This document shows positions 42,493 through 53,289 of a stretch of DNA of 64,000 nt, piece after piece (the stretch's first letter is position 1; each line of letters begins with the position of its first letter). Source of the DNA: Leptobrachium leishanense (lineage: Eukaryota > Chordata > Amphibia > Anura > Megophryidae). The notes under the pieces are model-generated. The model was given only the letters and a program-made list of their open reading frames with translations. It had not been told where the DNA came from and did no database searches. The DNA is taken from positions 18,039,615 through 18,103,614 of the forward strand of contig CM019075.1 in the NCBI GenBank assembly GCA_009667805.1, written 5' to 3'. The position numbers were made by a program, and so were the translations under genes.

Positions 42493-42975
42493 GCCTTCTT
42501 AGAGAGGCTGCCAATGGATTATACAATGGATTACATGCCAATGGATATACACATGCGCACAGAGCTCTGATCCATCGTTCTGCGTGGGCGCTATGGAGCT
42601 TGCGTATGTAAAGTGTGCAGGTCCCGTTGCAGCACGCAATTTGTGGTTCCTACATTATGTAAGTTGCTTAGGAGCGCAAATTGTGAAGAAAAGCTTCAGG
42701 TACTTCCAGGTTCGGGAGTCCCTGAGCCGAAGAAGAGGAGCTGCACACGACGATGGAGAAAGGATGAGTAAAATCACCTAAAATAAATAAAATGTAAAAA
42801 TATATTTGGACAGAGGCTGTCAGCAGCCTCTACCCAATTATTTAAGGGCAATAAAAGGGAACTCTATTTTTTTAACAGTGTATCCCTTTAGCAAATACTC
42901 AAATTTTCTGTTCTCAGTGAGACTTTCATCTCTCTCTCTATTATATATACAGTATACACATATACACTACAGTAT
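42493..42975. other. No gene recognised
   Basis: Flank of the chromovirus. TATCCCTTTAG near 42886 resembles an end of a TTAA-type element, but no partner end was found. Confidence 0.4.
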
Positions 42976-43083
42976 TGTCACGGTGGCCCCCGCACCCCCC
43001 CGGCGCCTGGCAGCAGCTTCCTCGCTGCTCGCTGGCCAGGCGCCGAGTGATATTGCGGTCGCTTCCGCACACGTGGGACGCCG

Positions 43084-43161
43084 GGGGGCGGGGCCTGGCG
43101 GGGAGACGCGGACCCGCCGGGTTTAAAGCCCAGACTCACAGAGACGCCGATGCCCTGACGT
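43084..43161 (+). promoter_or_regulatory. LTR promoter and self-primer
   Basis: A GC box and TTTAAA precede GCCCTGACGT (43152-43161), which would lie at or near the 5' end of the RNA. Those ten bases are exactly complementary to ACGTCAGGGC at the primer site (43844-43853). In Tf1 of fission yeast the RNA 5' end folds back and primes its own reverse transcription; this arrangement predicts the same here. Confidence 0.7.
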
Positions 43162-43195
43162 GGTAGTTACTTCCCGCAGAGCTCTTGTATATTTT

Positions 43196-43483
43196 GGCAA
43201 ACTAACGATTCTGTGTATGACCCTTGGCATTGGCAAACTAACGATTCTGTGTATGACCCTTGGCATTGGCAAACTAACGATTCTGTGTATGACCCTTGGC
43301 ATTGGCAAACTAACGATTCTGTGTATGACCCTTGGCATTGGCAAACTAACGATTCTGTGTATGACCCTTGGCATTGGCAAACTAACGATTCTGTGCATGA
43401 CCCTTGGCATTGGCAAACTAACGATTCTGTGTATGACCCCTGGCATTGGCGAACGAACCATTCTGTGCGTAACCCCTGGTATT
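43196..43483 (+). repeat. 36-bp tandem repeat within the LTR, 8 units
   Basis: The unit contains GGCAAACTAACGATTCTGTG and TATGACCCTTGGCATT; the last copy is diverged. The other LTR has the same array at 48388-48681 with six extra bases (GATTCT) in one unit. Because 36 is a multiple of three, open frames run through it in two frames, but their products are just 12-residue repeats. Confidence 0.92.
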
Positions 43484-43841
43484 GGCATTAACTCTTCTAT
43501 TTCTGGTATTGAGGTCAGTCTGTGTGGCACCCTAAGCACACATCAGACTACCCCTTGTGTTGTTAGGGTCTTGGGAAGAGCTAATTATTCTAAGTCCTTG
43601 TGTATCATTCTATGTCCGTCTAGTCGTGCCGACCAATCTAAGGATCGGAAGGGTAGAGAGTGTCCTGCGTCTAGGGACCACTAGTCAGATAAGCAGAGGG
43701 ATCCGTGACGTCTCTCTTGTATGTGCTCTGTACTGCCATTCTAGTAGTCTGTCTAGTCGTGCCGACCACTCTAAGGATCGAAGGGTAGAGAGTGTCCTGC
43801 GTATAGGGACCACCATTCTAGTATCAGGGGGATCCGTGACA

Positions 43842-43855
43842 TTACGTCAGGGCCA
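43842..43855 (+). promoter_or_regulatory. Primer-binding site
   Basis: ACGTCAGGGC starts two bases after the LTR. It does not look like a tRNA 3' end complement (no leading TGG) and instead complements the LTR at 43152-43161. Confidence 0.7.
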
Positions 43856-44940
43856 ATGGATCCCGCAGACCTCTCTAATCAGTTGACACGTATTGCAGCC
43901 AGACAAGAAGAGCAGGACCATAGAATGGACCAGATTGCTCTTGCCCTGCAAACCCTGTTAAATCGATCCAGTTCTGGAACTGCAAGCCCTCCAGACCCAG
44001 TAGTGCCTAGGGTCAGTTCGGCCGCTCCCGAGGGGGAGTAGGCTCAGTATGAAGGCACCCGTACGCTATGATGGAACACCAAACTTATGCCGGGGCTTTC
44101 TGACCCAACTCGAGATCTTGTTCGAGAACAATCCAGGGTCCTGTATGTCCGATAAAGCAAAGTAGGCTATCTGATTAATCATCTAACCGAAAAAGCTTTA
44201 TTATGGGCCACGCCCTTGTGGGAGAATAAGAAACCCATCATTTATGACTATGAGGGTTTTACCTCCGAGTTAAAGCGTACCTTCGATCCCTCTAGAAGGG
44301 CTACCAATGCGGGTAGATCCCTGTTTCACATCAAACAGGGTAATAGGAGGGTCTCCGACTATGCCATAGAGTTTAAGACTTTGTCTTCTGAGGTACACTG
44401 GCCGAACGACGTTTTAACCCTAGCCTTTACCGAAGGCCTGAACGAGGCTTTTATGTTTGAGTTGGCTCCCTTAAAATTACCAGAACATCTGGATCATTTG
44501 TTGATTTCTGCATTGCCATGGACGATCAAATCAGGGAAAGGAGACACCCCAGAGATAGACCCAGACGGGTCCTGCCTCCTTTGCCCCTAGTACCCAGACA
44601 CACCACTACATCAGGCAACCCGGAGACCGCAAAGACTGATGTACCGGCCGTTGAACCCATGCAGATAGGAAAAACGGGTATTTCAGAGGCAGAAAGAGCT
44701 CACAGAAAAGAAGGGGGCTCTGCTTTTATTGTGCGGGGCAGATCATTTCCGCCTTCAATGTCCTCAGAGACCCAGGGGTAGCAGGGGTGAGACTAACAAA
44801 TCAGGTCAAAGAACAGCCAATACCCAGGTTATCGGTTCTCTGTATGCCTCCTTTGTGGACGATGAAAAAAAAAAACCCGGATTCTGGTACCCATCTCCCT
44901 CACCTGGGAGGGGGTTCACCTCGAGACTGAGGCATTCCTA
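43856..44940 (+). pseudogene. Chromovirus gag, several frameshifts
   Basis: It starts at 43856 with MDPADLSNQL, a coiled-coil-like segment (IAARQEEQDHRMDQIALAL) and a Pro/Ser-rich linker. Capsid-like sequence continues in other frames, for example FTSELKRTFDPSRR and ISDYAIEFKTLSSE-type helices at 44216-44590, then a Pro-rich part and a zinc knuckle region (44721-44770) whose C-2-C and H-4-C halves lie in different frames. Frame changes occur near 44040, 44165, 44510, 44710, 44738 and at the A-run at 44868. Most are at homopolymers. Gag would package the RNA and form particles; as written no full product can be made. Confidence 0.8.
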
Positions 44941-46014
44941 GACTCTGGAGCCTCAGGTAATTTTATGGACAGATGTTTTGCCGCCAAAAACCTCTTACCT
45001 CTGGTTCTAAAGGAGAGGCCTCTAATGGTGGAAGCCATAGACGGAAAACCCCTGTCATGTCCCCATATCACTCACGACACTATTGATGTATGCATGACTA
45101 CGGGAGTTCTGCACCGTGAAACCATACGATTCCAGATTATCGACTCTCCCTCATGTCCTGTCGTTCTTGGGTTCCCATGGTTAATAGAGCATAACCCGGT
45201 GATTGATTGGGCCCAGCGAGATATAAAGTGTTGGGGTCCTAGTTGCCAGTCAAAGTGCCTGGGCAGGGTTAATGTGATTGGTAGCCTCAATATTGCTACA
45301 GCACCTCCTTTGTCCACCGAAGTCCCTGAATGTTATATGGCGCTAAAGGAGGTGTTCTCCAAAACCAGGACTGAGGTCCTACCACCGCATCGTCCTTATG
45401 ACTGTGCTATAGAGTTGCTCCCTGGTACTATGCCTCCTAGAGGACACGTATACCCTTTGTCACAAAAGGAAAACGACATTATGGAGGAATATATAAGGGG
45501 ATCTCTAGAGCGAGGATTTATCAGACGATCCTCCTCTCCGGCAGGAGCAGGTTTCTTTTTCGTTTCCAAAAAAGAGGGTGACCTGCGACCTTGCATCGAT
45601 TATAGAGGTTTGAATAGGATTACCATAAGAAATGCATATCCAATACCTCTTATAACAGAATTGTTCGACCGATTAAAAGGGGCCCGTATTTATACGAAGC
45701 TTGATTTACGCGGAGCGTACAACCTGGTCAGGGTTAAGAAGGGGCATGAATGGAAAACGGCTTTTAATACACGTAGCGGGCATTATGAATACCTAGTGAT
45801 GCCCTTTGGATTATGTAACGCGCCAGCCGTTTTTCAGGACCTCATAAACGACACCCTACGGGACTTTCTGCAAACGTTCGTTATAGTATATCTGGACGAC
45901 ATCCTGATATACTCTCCTGATAAGGACACCCATCACGTCCATGTGCAACAAGTGTTGAAGAGATTATTGAGGGCTGGGTTATATTGTAAACTAGAGAAAT
46001 GCTATTCGACATAG
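44941..46014 (+). CDS. Chromovirus pol part 1: protease and reverse transcriptase
   Basis: The frame includes the protease active site DSGASG (44941-44958; the usual D-S-G) and VVLGFPWL, the closing protease motif. Reverse transcriptase follows: [51 protein letters not shown] and the catalytic YLDD (45889-45900). The first ATG in frame is 44965, but the protease begins before it, so translation must come from gag by frameshift or readthrough. It ends at a stop (46012-46014) created by an indel near 46003. A second compensating indel lies near 46050, after which the same frame continues. Confidence 0.9.
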   Translation, partial: DSGASGNFMDRCFAAKNLLPLVLKERPLMVEAIDGKPLSCPHITHDTIDVCMTTGVLHRETIRFQIIDSPSCPVVLGFPWLIEHNPVIDWAQRDIKCWGPSCQSKCLGRVNVIGSLNIATAPPLSTEVPECYMALKEVFSKTRTEVLPPHRPYDCAIELLPGTMPPRGHVYPLSQKENDIMEEYIRGSLERGFIRRSSSPAGAGFFFVSKKEGDLRPCIDYRGLNRITIRNAYPIPLITELFDRLKGARIYTKLDLRGAYNLVRVKKGHEWKTAFNTRSGHYEYLVMPFGLCNAPAVFQDLINDTLRDFLQTFVIVYLDDILIYSPDKDTHHVHVQQVLKRLLRAGLYCKLEKCYST

Positions 46015-46059
46015 AGACAGTGCACTTCCTTGGGTATATAATAACCCTGAGGTTTCCAA

Positions 46060-47142
46060 ATGGATCCTACAAAACTATCAGCGATTCTTGACTGGCCTTT
46101 ACCCCAAGGGCTTAAAGCCATCCAGAGGTTTCTGGGTTTTACTAATTACTACCGGAGGTTCATTAAAAACTTTTCGGCCTTGGTAGCTCCCCTCACGGCT
46201 ATGACTAAAAAAGGGGTGGCGAATCAGAAATGGACACCCCAGGCCAGTCAAGCCTTTGAGGCACTTAAACAGGCTTTCACAACTGCCCCTGTTCTCCGAC
46301 ATCCAGATCCGGCTCTGCCTTTCCAGGTTGAAGTTGACGCCTCCGAGCTAGGTCTTGGTGCAGTCTTGTCCCAAAGGGAGGCACCCGACAAACCCTTGCA
46401 TCCATGCGGCTTCTATTCCCGAAAGTTGTCCCCGGCAGAGAGGAACTATGATATCGGAAATAGAGAGTTGTTAGCAGTTATCGCAGCCTTGACGGAATGG
46501 AGATACTTATTGGAGGGGTCTAGGGACCCCATTGTCATCATAACCGATCATAAGAATCTTACGTACATTGGAGACGCTAAACGGTTAAATGCCAGACAAG
46601 CGAGATGGTCGTTGTTTCTTTCAAGCTTTAATTTCGTCCTCACATATAGACCTGGGTCAAGAAACATTAAAGCAGACGCATTGTCAAGACAATACAAATC
46701 CTACGAACATAACATCCAAGATCAGCATCCCATTGTACCCCAGGAAAGAATTATAGCCCTTACCACGATTAGTGTCTCGTCTCCTCTGATGTTAAGATTG
46801 CAGACCGCCCAGGGTACAGCTCCTGGGGGGAGACCTCCTGCGAAACTCTTTGTGCCTGAGAACGAAAGAGAAGAAGTACTGAAACTTTATCATGATAACA
46901 AAACCTCTGGGCATATGGGGATCACCAAAACAGTGTCTAGTATACGTAAACTCCTCTGGTGGCCCACGGTGCGCCGTGATGTTAAAGATTACATAACCGT
47001 GTGCGAGGTGTGCACAAGACATAAAAGTCCCAAAACAGCGCCCATTGGTTTACTCCAGCCTCTGCCAATCCCCGAACGACCATGGTCGCATTTAGCTATG
47101 GATTTTATAGTAGAGTTACCCGAGTCAAAAGGAATACTGTAA
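46060..47142 (+). CDS. Chromovirus pol part 2: RT thumb, RNase H, integrase zinc domain
   Basis: It begins with the RT connection (GFTNYYRRFI, PLTAMTKKG) followed by RNase H motifs (VEVDASELGLGAVLSQ, NRELLAV, ITDHKNLTYI, DALSR) and a cleavage-linker region. The HHCC zinc domain of integrase is complete: H and H in LYHDNKTSGHMG, C and C in CEVCTRHK. The frame stops at 47140-47142 a few residues after the first catalytic Asp of the integrase core (MDFIVELP), through a one-base indel near 47130. Confidence 0.9.
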   Translation: MDPTKLSAILDWPLPQGLKAIQRFLGFTNYYRRFIKNFSALVAPLTAMTKKGVANQKWTPQASQAFEALKQAFTTAPVLRHPDPALPFQVEVDASELGLGAVLSQREAPDKPLHPCGFYSRKLSPAERNYDIGNRELLAVIAALTEWRYLLEGSRDPIVIITDHKNLTYIGDAKRLNARQARWSLFLSSFNFVLTYRPGSRNIKADALSRQYKSYEHNIQDQHPIVPQERIIALTTISVSSPLMLRLQTAQGTAPGGRPPAKLFVPENEREEVLKLYHDNKTSGHMGITKTVSSIRKLLWWPTVRRDVKDYITVCEVCTRHKSPKTAPIGLLQPLPIPERPWSHLAMDFIVELPESKGIL

Positions 47143-47144
47143 TA

Positions 47145-48167
47145 CTCACGGTCATTGATCGATTCTCCAAAATGGGTCACTATGTTCCTCTTCGGAAACT
47201 TCCTTCGGCAGCCGAACTGGTGCCCATTTTCATTACCAATGTGGTCCGCATACACGGTATTCCTCTTGGGATTGTTCTGATAGGGGGACCCAATTCGTCT
47301 CCAGATTCTGGAAAGGGTTTTGCAAGAATGTGGGGATAGACCTATCCTTCTCTTCGGCCTATCACCCCCAGACCAACGGAGCAGCAGAACGAGCCAATCA
47401 AAATATAGAGAAATATCTCAGGTGCTTTATATCCGAACGACAAGATAACTGGTCAGACCTGATACCGTGGGCAGAGTATGCCTTGAACAGTGCAGTGAGC
47501 GAAGCCACAGGACATTCCCCTTTCTTCACTGTTTACGGTTTTGATCCTCCCGTGCTCCCTGCTACGTTTCCTGATACCGCGATTCCTGCTCTGGATGAGC
47601 ATTTAGCGTCATTGAAAGAAACTTGGGGAAGGGTTAAAAGGGCACTGGAGGATAGCAGTGGTATCCAGAAGATCAAGGCCGACAGACACAGGAGGCCGGC
47701 ACCCGTGTATCAAGTTGGGGACAGGGTTTGGCTTTCTTCACGGAACATCAAGCTCTTAGTACCCTCTATGAAACTGGCACCCAGATACATAGGGCCCTAT
47801 AAGATTCTGCGGCGAATCAATCCGGTCTCCTATGCTTTGGCACTGCCCTCCCATATCAGGATACACAATGTGTTCCACGTGAGCCTTTTAAAACCACTCT
47901 TGTGTAATCGGTACACCAGGGTCCGTGTCCCCCCTCCTCCTGTCTCTGTGGAGGGCGAGGAGGAGTTTGAAGTTGAGGCCATTCTGGACGCTAGGGTTTC
48001 TAGGGGGGTCCTTCAGTACTTGGTTGACTGGGTGGGCTACGGTCCAGAGGATCGCTCTTGGCTCCCGGCTACTGAGGTTCATGCTCCTCGGTTGGTGAGG
48101 GCTTTCTATTTGGCTCATCCCCGCGCTCCTGGGGGTCGTCCAGTGGCCGCCCGTAGAGGGGGGGTTC
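47145..48167 (+). CDS. Chromovirus pol part 3: integrase core and chromodomain
   Basis: After the indel the integrase continues in two frames: TVIDRFSKMGHYVPL (to about 47270), then after another indel SDRGTQF (second catalytic Asp) and HPQTNGAAERANQ (catalytic Glu), giving the D,D-35-E arrangement. Then come the GPY/F-type module (PRYIGPYKILRRI), FHVSLLKP and a chromodomain (FEVEAILDARV...YLVDWVGYG...RSWLPA, about 47970-48110), which directs insertion to marked chromatin. No stop precedes the polypurine tract, and the frame runs into the LTR to 48358. Confidence 0.9.
48155..48167 (+). promoter_or_regulatory. Polypurine tract of chromovirus
   Basis: AGAGGGGGGGTTC abuts the 3' LTR start TGTCACGG. 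Confidence 0.8.
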
Positions 48168-49040
48168 TGTCACGGTGGCCCCCGCACCCCCCCGGCGCCT
48201 GGCAGCAGCTTCCTCGCTGCTCGCTGGCCAGGCGCCGAGTGATATTGCGGTCGCTTCCGCACACGTGGGACGCCGGGGGGCGGGGCCTGGCGGGGAGACG
48301 CGGACCCGCCGGGTTTAAAGCCCAGACTCACAGAGACGCCGATGCCCTGACGTGGTAGTTACTTCCCGCAGAGCTCTTGTATATTTTGGCAAACTAACGA
48401 TTCTGTGTATGACCCTTGGCATTGGCAAACTAACGATTCTGTGTATGACCCTTGGCATTGGCAAACTAACGATTCTGTGTATGACCCTTGGCATTGGCAA
48501 ACTAACGATTCTGTGTATGACCCTTGGCATTGGCAAACTAACGATTCTGTGTATGACCCTTGGCATTGGCAAACTAACGATTCTGATTCTGTGCATGACC
48601 CTTGGCATTGGCAAACTAACGATTCTGTGTATGACCCCTGGCATTGGCGAACGAACCATTCTGTGCGTAACCCCTGGTATTGGCATTAACTCTTCTATTT
48701 CTGGTATTGAGGTCAGTCTGTGTGGCACCCTAAGCACACATCAGACTACCCCTTGTGTTGTTAGGGTCTTGGGAAGAGCTAATTATTCTAAGTCCTTGTG
48801 TATCATTCTATGTCCGTCTAGTCGTGCCGACCAATCTAAGGATCGGAAGGGTAGAGAGTGTCCTGCGTCTAGGGACCACTAGTCAGATAAGCAGAGGGAT
48901 CCGTGACGTCTCTCTTGTATGTGCTCTGTACTGCCATTCTAGTAGTCTGTCTAGTCGTGCCGACCACTCTAAGGATCGGAAGGGTAGAGAGTGTCCTGCG
49001 TATAGGGACCACCATTCTAGTATCAGGGGGATCCGTGACA
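48168..49040 (+). repeat. 3' LTR of chromovirus
   Basis: 873 bases. It is identical to the 5' LTR over what I compared apart from six extra bases (GATTCT) in the 36-bp array and one extra G near 48979. Confidence 0.92.
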
Positions 49041-49109
49041 AGTATATATATAGTCCTCGTCTCTTCCCAGGCAAAAAGTAATAAAAAAAAAAGCAATATG
49101 CCCCTCTTA

Positions 49110-49536
49110 GGCTAGGGTCAGACGAAAGCATTTTTCCCCGCGAACGTGAAAAAGTGCGTCCGAACGCATTGACGTATTTTTTCACGGAATGCGCAAAAAC
49201 GGTCAGACGACGCGCATTTTCGGGCGTGATTTTGTACGAATCGTCAATAAAACTCTTTTTGCGTCTGGACGTTATGTAGGCTGGACATTAGCAGCGTCTG
49301 ACGTCTCCTAATCACGCAAACACGCCGCTATGCCGCAGCTGCGCACTCAGTACGTCAGTACTAGCGGTTCAGCGTTCTCAAAAAAATGCGTTCAAATTCC
49401 ACTTGCGTTGCACGGCTGGACTTTTGTGCGGCCGTACATCGTATATTGGCCGTCATTGCCCGTCATCTGCTGCTAGTACGGCCGTAATTATGTGCGCCAG
49501 AACGCACGTTAAAAGTGCACTGGTCTGACCCCAGCC
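49110..49536. mobile_element. Harbinger-type MITE
   Basis: Inverted ends GGCTAGGGTCAGAC and GGCTGGGGTCAGAC (right end inverted; 13 of 14 match) are flanked by TTA on both sides (49107-49109, 49537-49539). A 3-bp TTA/TAA target is characteristic of PIF/Harbinger elements. The interior is CpG-rich and non-coding. Confidence 0.8.
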
Positions 49537-49539
49537 TTA

Positions 49540-49832
49540 AAGTATCCTGTTAAAGTATGTAGAGGCATATTGAACACACTTAGGGTCTTAATAAAATCCT
49601 GAATTTATTATGTTTCCATTAAAATATTCTACTTTTCAGCTTGACAGAAAGCCTTTTGCAAGGAGAACGAGAACCGTCAGATATTTCAAAGGAAACATAA
49701 TAAACTGTGCGCTTGAAATCTTCTCGGGTACACAATTAATGTATGTGGTGAAATAAATTTATGAAAATGTTGACAATATGAGCTATATATATTTATAAAA
49801 AAATAATTTTATATATATATATATATATATCA
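49540..49832. other. No gene recognised; (TA)n tract
   Basis: AT-rich sequence ending in a TA run at 49809-49830, which is probably the target of the next insertion. Confidence 0.5.
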
Positions 49833-50098
49833 AAAAAATTGGGGGGCACTCCGGGGCTTCTAAAACAAGTTTTTATTAAATACACATTAAAAGACCGAGC
49901 AACGTTTCGGCTCCTCAGAATCTTTCATCCGAGACATCGGTCTGTTTTTTCTTTTTATGTGTATTTAATTAAAACTTGTTTTAGAAGCCCCGGAGTGCTC
50001 CCACCTCTCTTTTTGATATATGCTCTCTCCATTGGGGAAAGCACCCAGGCACTTTGTACAGAATACACCAGCAGGACTGAGTGCTTTTTCCAATTGTC
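49833..50098. mobile_element. Inverted-dimer retro-insertion 3 (short)
   Basis: Arms of about 80 bases (49833-49912; 49932-50012) pair: CACTCCGGGGCTTCTAAAAC with its inverse near 49983-50002, and TTAAATACACATTAAAAGACC with its inverse. A one-sided right tail (about 50013-50098) contains AAGCACCCAGGCAC and ends before a TATATA tract like the one at the left. The architecture is as in insertions 1 and 2, but the target duplication is masked by TA repeats. A degenerate hammerhead-like core (GGATGA...GCCGAAACGTTGC, minus strand, 49894-49930) lies between the arms. Confidence 0.6.
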
Positions 50099-50817
50099 TT
50101 TATATATATATATCTATATTTTAAGTTCAAATTGCATTTCTCTTCACGTTTTTACACAGAGACCGTTGAATATTTATACATAGGATAGGGATTCATTGTG
50201 CAGTATCTTACATGACGAGTATAGGACTTCATTTGGTTTAAGCTCTCTCTCACTATACAATTTAACCATGTTTTGTTTTATTTATTATTTAAAAATATAC
50301 ACCTCGGCCTGCCTTTGCTCTGCAGGGATCCTTTTTACAATGAATAGAAGCTATTTTCCTCACCATGCTGTTTTTTTCCCTTTGTGCCTTTTGGGCGTGG
50401 CACCTGCCTCCCTGTTACCTCACAGAGTGGCGATACTTCAAAGGAACAAAACTTTATTGCTGCACTCTGCCAATCACTGACATAGAGCTTGCTATAGGGA
50501 TAAGACATAGGGCTGAGATGAGATATAAGACTGTAGAAATGGCAGATCTGTGTATATCACTATTACTATTTTTATTTCCATCATTTATTAACACTTTCTG
50601 CAGTGCTTTACAATAAATACAGTTTTAAATGAACAAAAGTACAAAGTAAATTAAAAATGAAACAGAGACAAGACGTCTGGAGGGTCCTGCTCACATGAGG
50701 TTATAATTGCTAGAAGACAGATATATGATGTGACTCTTCCTATGGGTGTTCGTTTTTATTAGTTGTATTATTTTCTGTTTATATTTTTACCAAACTGTTC
50801 TGCTAAAAACTTCAAAA
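50099..50817. other. No gene recognised
   Basis: No element or protein recognised apart from TA-rich stretches. Confidence 0.45.
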
Positions 50818-51760
50818 AAGCATCTTATAATAAACCTTTCAATAAGGCACATATGATAAACCCACAATAAGGCATCTTATAATAAACCTTGCAATAAGGC
50901 ACCATATGATAAACCCACAATAAGGCACTGTATAATAAAACTTACAATAAGGCACCATATAATAAACCCTACAATAAGGCGCCTTATAATAAACCTGGCA
51001 ATAAGGCACCATATGATAGGCCTACAATAAGGCACTGTATAATAAAACTTACAATAAGGCACCATATAATAAACCCTACAATAAGGTGCCTTTTAATTAA
51101 CCCTGCAATAAGGCACCATATGATAAACCTACAATAAGGCACTGTATAATAAAACTCACAATAAGGCACCATATAATAAACTCTACAATAAGGCGCCTTT
51201 ATAATAAACCTTGCAATAAGACACCATATAATAAACCCTACAATAAGGCGCCTTATAATAAACCTTGCAATAAGACACCTTATAACAGCAATAAGGCGCC
51301 TTATAATAAACCTACAATAAGGCACCTTATAATAAACCCAGTACTAAGGCACCTTATAATAAATCTACAATAAGGCACCTTATAATAAACATTACAATAA
51401 AGGCACCATATAATAAATCTCGCAATAAGGCACTTTATAATAAACCTTACAATAAACGCACCCAGGGCATACTTGAAAATGAGAGAAATCTCAATGTATC
51501 CTTCCTGGTAAAATCCTTTATAAATAAATATAATAAGTCTTATAATAAGGCAACTTATGATAAAAATTCTTACAATAAGACACCTTATAATAACCAAATG
51601 ATGCCTTATAATAAGGCACCTAATATTAAACCTTATAATCCATTTTAATGAGGCACCTTACAATAAACCAAATAATAACCTTATAATATATTATAATATA
51701 CCTTATAATAAGGTCCCTATAATGCCTTACAATAAGGCACCTTATAAACCCATATACGTA
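50818..51760. repeat. AT-rich tandem array, 26-28-bp unit
   Basis: More than 30 irregular units containing AATAAGGCACC and ATAATAAACC. Two or three unit types alternate in the first 450 bases, a higher-order pattern. The array is interrupted at 51461-51532 by the dispersed LINE-tail-like block. Confidence 0.9.
51461..51532 (-). repeat. Dispersed repeat tail, copy 3, inside the array
   Basis: CGAGAGAAATCTCAATGTAT-like block (here GAGAGAAATCTCAATG) followed by TCCTTTATAAATAAATA, the inverse of copies 1 and 2. Confidence 0.65.
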
Positions 51761-52135
51761 TATCATACAGTATCTTCTTATCTGTATCTATTTTTGTACA
51801 TAAAATGTATATATTAATTGCATAATTATATATTATATATTGTTATAAGGCAAACTAGAAAACATATTTAACTAGTTAGACAAATATGTATATATAATGT
51901 TAATTTTATGGTTTATGCTTTAGGTTTATGCTTATTTCCCAAAATAAACACACAAACATGCGTATGTATACATACACATATCTACATATATAGTATCTAT
52001 CTATATGTATATATCAATGCACATACACACAGTACACACATATGCAAACATTAGCCCAATAAGCAAATACTCGTGTATAGATTGATAAAAAGAGAGAGTT
52101 AGAAAGTTGATTTTTCTGATTAAAAGTAATATGCT
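51761..52135. other. No gene recognised
   Basis: AT-rich with TATATG/CATACA simple-sequence tendency. Confidence 0.5.
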
Positions 52136-52139
52136 GGCA

Positions 52140-52720
52140 GAATGCTTGGTTGTGTAGGCAGAGGTATTAGCAGTAGGAAAAGGGAAGTGCTCATGCCACT
52201 GTACAGAGCACTGGTGAGACCTCACTTGGAGTACTGTGTGCAGTACTGGAGACCGTATCTCCAGAAGGATATAGACATCTGAGAGTTCAGAGAAGGGCTA
52301 CTAAAATGGTGTACGGCTTGAAGGAGAAAAGTTACCAGGAAAGGCTTAACATGTACAGCTTGGAAAAAAGACGAGACAGAGGAGATATGATAGAAACATT
52401 TAAATACGTAAAGGGAATCCACAAGGTAGAGGAAGGGAGTATATTTAAAAGGAAACAAAGTAGCAAAACAAGAGGACATAGTCTTAGATTACGGGGGCAA
52501 AGGTTTAAAAGTAACATCAGGAAGCATTATTTTACTGACAGGGTGGTGGATACATGGAACAGCCTTCCAGTAGAAGTGGTAGAGGCCAAAACAGTAATTG
52601 AATTTAAGCAGGCATGGGATAGGCATAAGGCTATCCTAAACAAAAGCTATAGGCTAGGGAATGGTTTACATATATGGATAATACAGCAATTATTTATTGA
52701 GTGTTTTATTGGATTTTAAT
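52140..52720 (+). pseudogene. CR1-like LINE ORF2, C-terminal fragment
   Basis: The frame from about 52190 includes PLYRALVRPHLEYCVQYW, the conserved end of the polymerase region. After an indel near 52275 comes YQERLNMYSLEKRRDRGDM, then RGHSLRLRGQRFKSNIRK and DRVVDTWNSLP, the typical C-terminus of CR1/L2-clade LINE polymerases. The copy is 5'-truncated and starts inside the polymerase domain. The 137-codon frame 52306-52719 holds most of it. Confidence 0.85.
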
Positions 52721-53289
52721 GGGAATAGTAATAGAGTATATGCTATAATTTTTACCTTTAGAGCTGTACATTGCTGATTTAAATCCTGGAGAGCAGATCA
52801 GTGAAAAACTGGTTCATAGCTTTACGAGTGGAAAAAAATCACCTGTGCTCGGAGGACTGAATCAGTCCTCTGGGACAACTGTGGGAGGAGAGACACTAAG
52901 GTCATCCATGACTATTCAAATGATCTGCCTAGAAAATACCTTTACTGTGTTGTCCTAAATGGAATTTACTTTCTGTTTGCTACTAACTTGTCCAATTAAA
53001 TCAAAAATCCTAACTTCCTTGTTGTGTCTATTGCTGCATTCATCTTGATATCAGGGCCTCGAATGATTGGGATTTAACGTAAACGTATGACCAATGCATT
53101 GATTGGCACACAGTGTGAGCTTAACTCTTTTGTGGGGATATATCACAGTTCCTCAGGTGAAGATGATATGCCCTTTTGGCAATGCTAGTATGTCTGGGTG
53201 TCTTTGTCAACATTTTCCAACAGAATATCTTTACGAAGGACTCTTCGTCTGTGCATGTTAGAAGATAACCAGCTGCATTTCATTTCTAG
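52721..53289 (+). other. End of the prima1 intron
   Basis: No element recognised. The 3' splice site ATTTCATTTCTAG ends at 53289. Another potential acceptor (TTTGTCAACATTTTCCAACAG, ending 53223) lies upstream, but using it would break the PRIMA1 frame alignment. Confidence 0.5.

Larger units (their letters stand above)
42976..43841 (+). repeat. 5' LTR of chromovirus
   Basis: 866 bases, TGTCA...TGACA. U3 has a CG-rich start and a GC box (GGGGCGGGGCC, 43086-43096). TTTAAA (43122-43127) lies about 28 bases upstream of the inferred transcript start. Eight tandem 36-bp units follow (43196-43483). Confidence 0.92.
42976..49040 (+). mobile_element. Young Gypsy chromovirus (Tf1/sushi-like)
   Basis: The 6,065-bp element has near-identical LTRs (42976-43841, 48168-49040) and a 5-bp duplication AGTAT (42971-42975, 49041-49045). 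Order: LTR, primer site, gag, protease, reverse transcriptase, RNase H, integrase with GPY/F-type module and chromodomain, polypurine tract, LTR. Chromodomain plus self-priming signature place it in the Tf1/sushi group of chromoviruses. The two LTRs differ only by a 6-base and a 1-base indel, so it inserted recently. The coding region is split by many indels (see entries), yet shows almost no nonsense substitutions. Confidence 0.93.

Noticed and set aside
42886..42897. End of another TTAA-type MITE (TATCCCTTTAG)
   Set aside because: The TTAA is imperfect and no partner end was found on the other side of the palindrome.
43160..43684. 174-codon frame with twelve-residue repeats (and its copy at 48352-48882)
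   Set aside because: It is the 36-bp LTR array read in frame; LTR position and multiple-of-three unit length explain it without a gene.
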